Source: JAHRAW01 sp965226545 (GTDB lineage Bacteria; Pseudomonadota; Gammaproteobacteria; Arenicellales; Poriferihabitantaceae). Taken from it: DNA of 64,000 nt. The position numbers were made by a program, and so were the translations under genes. Each line of letters opens with the position of its first letter. Position 1 is the first letter of the stretch. The DNA lies in the NCBI GenBank assembly GCA_965226545.1, contig OZ245364.1, positions 1,426,001 to 1,490,000 of the forward strand. The letters are read 5' to 3'. The notes beneath the pieces were generated by a model. It saw only the letters and a program-made list of their open reading frames with translations. It was not told the origin of the DNA and searched no databases. Of this stretch, positions 60,532 through 64,000 are shown one piece after another.

Positions 60532-61839
60532 TTATCCAACCCACCAATTGAGTGCAAACTTGCGCGTCATAATTAATTGCACGACAAACAATGCAATGCA
60601 GATAAGCCCAACAAAAAAAGGTTGACGGATGCTGCGCGTTATCGCAATCGCCAAAAACGGAATCGCCGGCAACACCAATCGCGAATAACTGGTTGCGCCT
60701 TCGCCCATCGCCGCTTGTGCATAAACCAACGGCAGATAAAAACACAACAACGCCCATTGACGCGCGGCGATGAAAAACCCGATGCATAGCATGCAGAAAA
60801 TAATCGCCAATCTATCGAACAACGAATACTTGTGAAAGAACGCGCCTTGCCCTTGCAATGGTTCGATGAGATTGCCGATGAACACCGTCGGGTTAATCAA
60901 GTTAACGATTTTGTTTTTCGCGGAAAACTGCGTCTGCAGTTGCGCATCGACGCCGGACAATGCATCGCCGGTGGCTGCGTGGAAAAACAACAGATAGGCG
61001 CAAACGCCGAGCGCAAATGCGACGATGCAGCCGAGCGTGTGGCGCAAATTAACCGCCGGCGCAATGTATAGTTGCTGATGTCGACGTTGTTTGCGTTGCA
61101 TGCGTTTTGCCAACCGCTTTGGCGATTGTTTGGATGTCTGTTTTGCGGCGTCCATCGGCGACGGGCGTTGGGCGGCGAGGTATTGTTGGATGCAGAACAA
61201 CAAAAAGCCGCCGAATACAAACACCGAAGTGCCGCGCGTCAACGGCAACAGGAATAAATACAGCCATGCCCAGGAGACGGTTTTGCCTTCGGCGGCGGCA
61301 ACGACCGCATGATAAATAAACCCGAGCATTAAAAACAAAAACGCCGCTTCGCTGTACACCACATCGGTAAAAAACGCCGCCGGAAAACAAAGCAATATAA
61401 ACAAGGTCGGCAACGGTTTTGCGCCGAAGTGTTGCGCCAATTTGCAAAGATAAACGCAAAAGCCGCAGGTGAATGCAATATTCAACAACAACCCGGCCAA
61501 ATACGCCGGCATTGCATGCGTGAGTATAAACATCAAAAATGGATACAACGGAAAGAACGCCCAACTGTTCGGCGTTTGCGCCCATTGCCATTTTGCCAAA
61601 TGCAAATAATGTTGCCCATCCCAATTAACAAACGGCGTATACCATTCGGTGAGATTATCGACGCCGGTGAAATGCCGACTCCAAGGATTCGGCACATCGG
61701 CGAAATCCGAGAGTTGATAAAAGCAAAACAGGATAAACGCGGTGACGAACAGTTTGAACGCCAGCCCGATGCCGATGACAAGGCGGAGGTTCATTGGGTC
61801 GGCGTGCCGACCGTGAGTCGCGGCGGGATGCGGGGGCAT
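60532..61839 (-). CDS. PIG-V-like GT-C glycosyltransferase, copy 3
   Basis: 435 residues from ATG 61839; ATG 61794 (MNLRLVIGIGLAFKLF) is an equally good start, and a longer frame to 62001 would run past the candidate promoter. It is closely similar to copy 1 over its whole length: FYQLSDFADVPNPWSRH, NWDGQHYLHLAKWQWAQ, SWAFFPLYPFLMFIL, LFLLPLTRGTSVFVFGG, and LINPTVFIGNLIEPLQG. Unlike copy 1 it has no poly-C tract. The AftB-like copy 2 gene follows without a gap, so the two glycosyltransferases are co-expressed. Confidence 0.8.
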   Translation of the reverse strand: MPPHPAATHGRHADPMNLRLVIGIGLAFKLFVTAFILFCFYQLSDFADVPNPWSRHFTGVDNLTEWYTPFVNWDGQHYLHLAKWQWAQTPNSWAFFPLYPFLMFILTHAMPAYLAGLLLNIAFTCGFCVYLCKLAQHFGAKPLPTLFILLCFPAAFFTDVVYSEAAFLFLMLGFIYHAVVAAAEGKTVSWAWLYLFLLPLTRGTSVFVFGGFLLFCIQQYLAAQRPSPMDAAKQTSKQSPKRLAKRMQRKQRRHQQLYIAPAVNLRHTLGCIVAFALGVCAYLLFFHAATGDALSGVDAQLQTQFSAKNKIVNLINPTVFIGNLIEPLQGQGAFFHKYSLFDRLAIIFCMLCIGFFIAARQWALLCFYLPLVYAQAAMGEGATSYSRLVLPAIPFLAIAITRSIRQPFFVGLICIALFVVQLIMTRKFALNWWVG

Positions 61840-61883
61840 TGGTCTAAACGTGAATGAAGATAAGCGGGGTTGGTGCGCGTGCG

Positions 61884-61889
61884 ATTGTA
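61884..61889 (-). promoter_or_regulatory. Putative -10 box of the PIG-V-like copy 3 operon
   Basis: Minus-strand TACAAT inside the 14-base sequence shared with 58345-58358. It ends 44 bases before ATG 61839, which supports that start over the longer frame. Confidence 0.45.
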
Positions 61890-61986
61890 GCACGTTGCCA
61901 AGCGCGGTTTTAATGCGTCGGTTGGCTTGCGTAATGGGGCGCATAAAATGCGTTGCGCGGCGGCGTCGTTTTGGCGGCGTACAAGG

Positions 61987-61992
61987 TATAAT
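61987..61992 (+). promoter_or_regulatory. Putative -10 box of the SRP RNA gene
   Basis: A consensus TATAAT on the plus strand, about 58 bases ahead of the SRP RNA 5' arm. No good -35 is seen. The extra leader would need trimming, as is known for 4.5S RNA precursors. Confidence 0.5.
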
Positions 61993-62050
61993 GGCGCCCA
62001 ATGTGCGGCGGCAATGTGCAGCGTTGAGTCGATGCGCGCAATGGCGGCGA

Positions 62051-62149
62051 GGGGCGTTCGCCCCGGCGGCGATAGGTTGTGAACCCGGTCAGGTCCGGAA
62101 GGAAGCAGCCGTAGCGGCCGATTCGAGTGTCGGGTATCCGAGCGCCCCG
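62051..62149 (+). ncRNA. ffs: Signal recognition particle RNA (4.5S type)
   Basis: The invariant SRP helix-8 apical core is present around 62087-62110 (GGTCAGGTCCGGAAGGAAGC, then AGCC), with the GGAA tetraloop and asymmetric internal loop. The ends GGGGCG (62051) and CGCCCC (62143-62148) pair to close a single long hairpin of about 99 bases, the proteobacterial 4.5S size. It binds Ffh and directs membrane proteins to the translocon. dnaX follows 200 bases downstream. Confidence 0.95.
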
Positions 62150-62351
62150 ACCCGCCACCCGTTGAATTGTGTTTGACAATGGCAACGACATTGTTCGATA
62201 TTAACGCCGATATTAACCGCATTGTTAACGACTTTGTTTAACGACAGTATTAAAGACATTATTAACGACATTATTAACGACATTGCATTAACGATAGTTG
62301 GCAGTGCCGACAGTAACGACAAAATACCAACCCCACTCCCGCCCAATCCAA
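62150..62351. other. Spacer between ffs and dnaX with ATTAACGACATT repeats
   Basis: The words ATTAACGACATT/GATATTAACGCC are repeated between about 62195 and 62292. No T-tract hairpin follows the SRP RNA that I can identify. No gene seen. Confidence 0.5.
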
Positions 62352-64000
62352 ATGAGTTATCAAGCGTTGGCGCGCAAATGGCGTCCGAAAAATTTTGACG
62401 AAGTCGTCGGGCAAGCGCATGTTGTCTCGGCCTTGCGCAACGGGCTGGATAATCAGCGCGTGCATCATGCGTTTTTGTTTACCGGCACGCGCGGCGTTGG
62501 CAAGACCACCTTGGCGCGGATTTTTGCCAAGGCGTTGAATTGTGAAAAGGGCGTCGGCTCGATGCCGTGCGGCGAATGCGTCGCCTGTCGCGGCATTGAA
62601 AACGGCAACTTCATCGATTTAATCGAAGTCGACGCCGCCTCGCGCACCAAGGTCGACGACACCCGCGAACTGCTCGACAATGTGCAATACACCCCAAGCC
62701 AAGGGCGGTTTAAGGTGTATTTGATTGACGAGGTGCATATGTTATCGACGCACAGTTTTAACGCCCTGTTAAAAACCCTCGAAGAACCGCCGGCGCATGT
62801 TAAGTTTTTATTGGCCACGACCGACCCGCAAAAATTGCCGGCGACGATTTTGTCGCGCTGCATACAATTCAATTTAAAGGCGTTGGAGTTGGAGGAGATT
62901 ACCGCGCAACTCGAAAAAATTCTGCGCGCCGAAGAGTTAACCTACGACCAAGCCGCGCTGTTAATTTTGGCGCGCGCGGCAAACGGCAGCGTGCGCGATG
63001 CGTTAAGTTTGCTCGACCAAGGCATCGCCTTCGCCAACGGCGAAGTGCTCGGCGATTCGATGCGCTCGATGTTGGGCATGATTGAGGAACAATTCACCTT
63101 CGATTTGTTGGAAGGCATCAGCGCGCGCGATGCGCAGGCGGCGTTGGCGACGATTGCGCAAATGGCGAAACGCTCGGCCAACTTTGCGTCTTTTTTGGAT
63201 GAATTGTTGGCCGCCTTGCATAACATCGCCTTGTGCCAAATCGATGCGCAGGCGGTGCGCGCCAAAGGCGTGGATGTCGATGCGTTGACGCCGCTGGCGG
63301 AAAAAATGAATGTCGAGTTGGTGCAGTTGCTGTATCAAATCGCGCTGATTGGCAAACGCGATTTGGCGCTGGCGCCGGATGCGCGCAGCGGATTCGAGAT
63401 GTTGACTTTGCGGATGTTGGCGTTTCGCCCGGGCGCGAAGGCGGATGTGCAGGCAAGAAATTCGACTAACACACCGGCAAGTGCAACGGCGAATGTTTCG
63501 ACTAATGCGTCGGCAGTGTCAAAATCGGCAACGTCGGCATCGTCCAATGTAGTGCAAGCGGAGTCGAACTCGCGCAATGCATCCAGCGAATCAAAGGTCG
63601 CTCAATCAGACGAACAATTTACCTTGGCGCAATTGGCGCAGCCGAATCATTGGGCGAATTATGTCGAGCAATCCGGGGTGGCTTCGCTTACCAAAGAACT
63701 GATGATGAACATGATGCCGCAATCGGTTGATGGCAATGTGCTGCATTTTGTAATCGCAGACGGGCATGGCAATTTGGTAAACAAAAAACGTCTTGATGCG
63801 ATTAACAAAAATCTCACCGAACGATTGGGGCAGGCGGTGCAGGTTAAGGTGGCGTCGGCATCGGCCGATGCGCCAACCGACAACACCGCGCAAACGCCGT
63901 CACAACAACGCGAAAAACGTCAACACAAAAAACAACAGGCGGCGGAAGATGCGTTTAGTCAAGACCCGAATGTGCGCGAGGCGCAAGAATTGTTTGGCGC
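62352..64000 (+). CDS. dnaX: DNA polymerase III subunit tau/gamma (3' end beyond the window)
   Basis: The clamp-loader ATPase of DNA polymerase III. 549 complete codons are visible before the right edge, with no stop. ATG 62352 begins MSYQALARKWRPKNFDEVVG, the invariant start. Walker A is GTRGVGKTTLA; the zinc module is CEKGVGSMPCGECVACRG; Walker B is VYLIDEVHML; sensor 1 is FLLATTDPQKLPATILSRC. Domain III ends near RMLAFRPG (~360). A Ser/Ala/Asn/Thr-rich linker (~365-415) and then a second structured region (LAQPNHWANYVEQSGV) follow. The linker is another low-complexity stretch like those in prc and apgM. Whether a gamma frameshift site exists would be beyond or near the edge; I saw none clearly. 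Confidence 0.97.
   Translation, partial: MSYQALARKWRPKNFDEVVGQAHVVSALRNGLDNQRVHHAFLFTGTRGVGKTTLARIFAKALNCEKGVGSMPCGECVACRGIENGNFIDLIEVDAASRTKVDDTRELLDNVQYTPSQGRFKVYLIDEVHMLSTHSFNALLKTLEEPPAHVKFLLATTDPQKLPATILSRCIQFNLKALELEEITAQLEKILRAEELTYDQAALLILARAANGSVRDALSLLDQGIAFANGEVLGDSMRSMLGMIEEQFTFDLLEGISARDAQAALATIAQMAKRSANFASFLDELLAALHNIALCQIDAQAVRAKGVDVDALTPLAEKMNVELVQLLYQIALIGKRDLALAPDARSGFEMLTLRMLAFRPGAKADVQARNSTNTPASATANVSTNASAVSKSATSASSNVVQAESNSRNASSESKVAQSDEQFTLAQLAQPNHWANYVEQSGVASLTKELMMNMMPQSVDGNVLHFVIADGHGNLVNKKRLDAINKNLTERLGQAVQVKVASASADAPTDNTAQTPSQQREKRQHKKQQAAEDAFSQDPNVREAQELFG

Overview
The window looks like a chromosomal segment of a Gram-negative proteobacterium, most likely a gammaproteobacterium. 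The evidence is an outer-membrane autotransporter-like barrel, a clpS-clpA pair, Prc/Tsp protease, an E. coli-type AvtA, and ffs next to dnaX. Leucine is read mostly from TTG and GCGCGC-rich words are common. I see no tRNA, rRNA, insertion sequence or CRISPR array. Two traits run throughout. Intergenic spacers are filled with degenerate short tandem words (AACTTG, AACAAC, GTGACTT types), and several housekeeping proteins carry in-frame low-complexity inserts. Recognisable Shine-Dalgarno sequences are scarce, and a TACAAT-type -10 recurs close to starts.

Layout. 1-4.3 kb: 3' end of a surface protein gene, guaB, and a small cyclic-nucleotide-binding protein. 4.4-10.9 kb: an ABC exporter-like protein whose ATPase motifs are all degenerate, then prc and avtA. 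11.1-13.8 kb: 2-phosphoglycerate kinase with an archaeal-type phosphoglycerate mutase, ended by a 13-bp tandem array. 14-18.7 kb: a trans-sulfuration PLP enzyme and a one-polypeptide Type ISP-like restriction-modification enzyme. 18.8-23.2 kb: tatD, an A-type Fe-S carrier, clpS, and clpA with a histone-H1-like tail. 23.8-29.8 kb: a peptide ABC importer operon with a fused double ATPase. 30-39 kb: guaA, tadA, a rhodanese, pyrF, two transporters and a Rieske/glutamate-synthase-like fusion. 39-45.4 kb: a phosphohistidine-type phosphatase, a Rieske/ThDP-enzyme fusion, a LysE exporter, a ferredoxin and acetoacetyl-CoA synthetase. 45.5-46.4 kb: a toxin-antitoxin pair whose antitoxin has an unusual N-terminal domain.

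46.5-62 kb is the most distinctive part. It holds DprE1- and DprE2-like enzymes (the mycobacterial epimerisation of polyprenyl-phosphoryl-ribose to -arabinose), a GT2 polyprenyl-phosphate glycosyltransferase, two SMR/ArnE-like small membrane proteins, three PIG-V-like and two AftB-like GT-C glycosyltransferases, a sugar-nucleotide epimerase, and a membrane protein with a winged-helix-like tail. One PIG-V-like gene has a 13-base poly-C tract just after its start codon, and both other reading frames stop within a few codons, so it is a strong candidate for phase variation. I infer that this island makes and decorates a surface glycan from two lipid-linked donors, one of them possibly arabinofuranose. 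A GIY-YIG nuclease and an AT-rich stretch with stacked inverted repeats interrupt it.

The window ends with the SRP RNA gene and a truncated dnaX.
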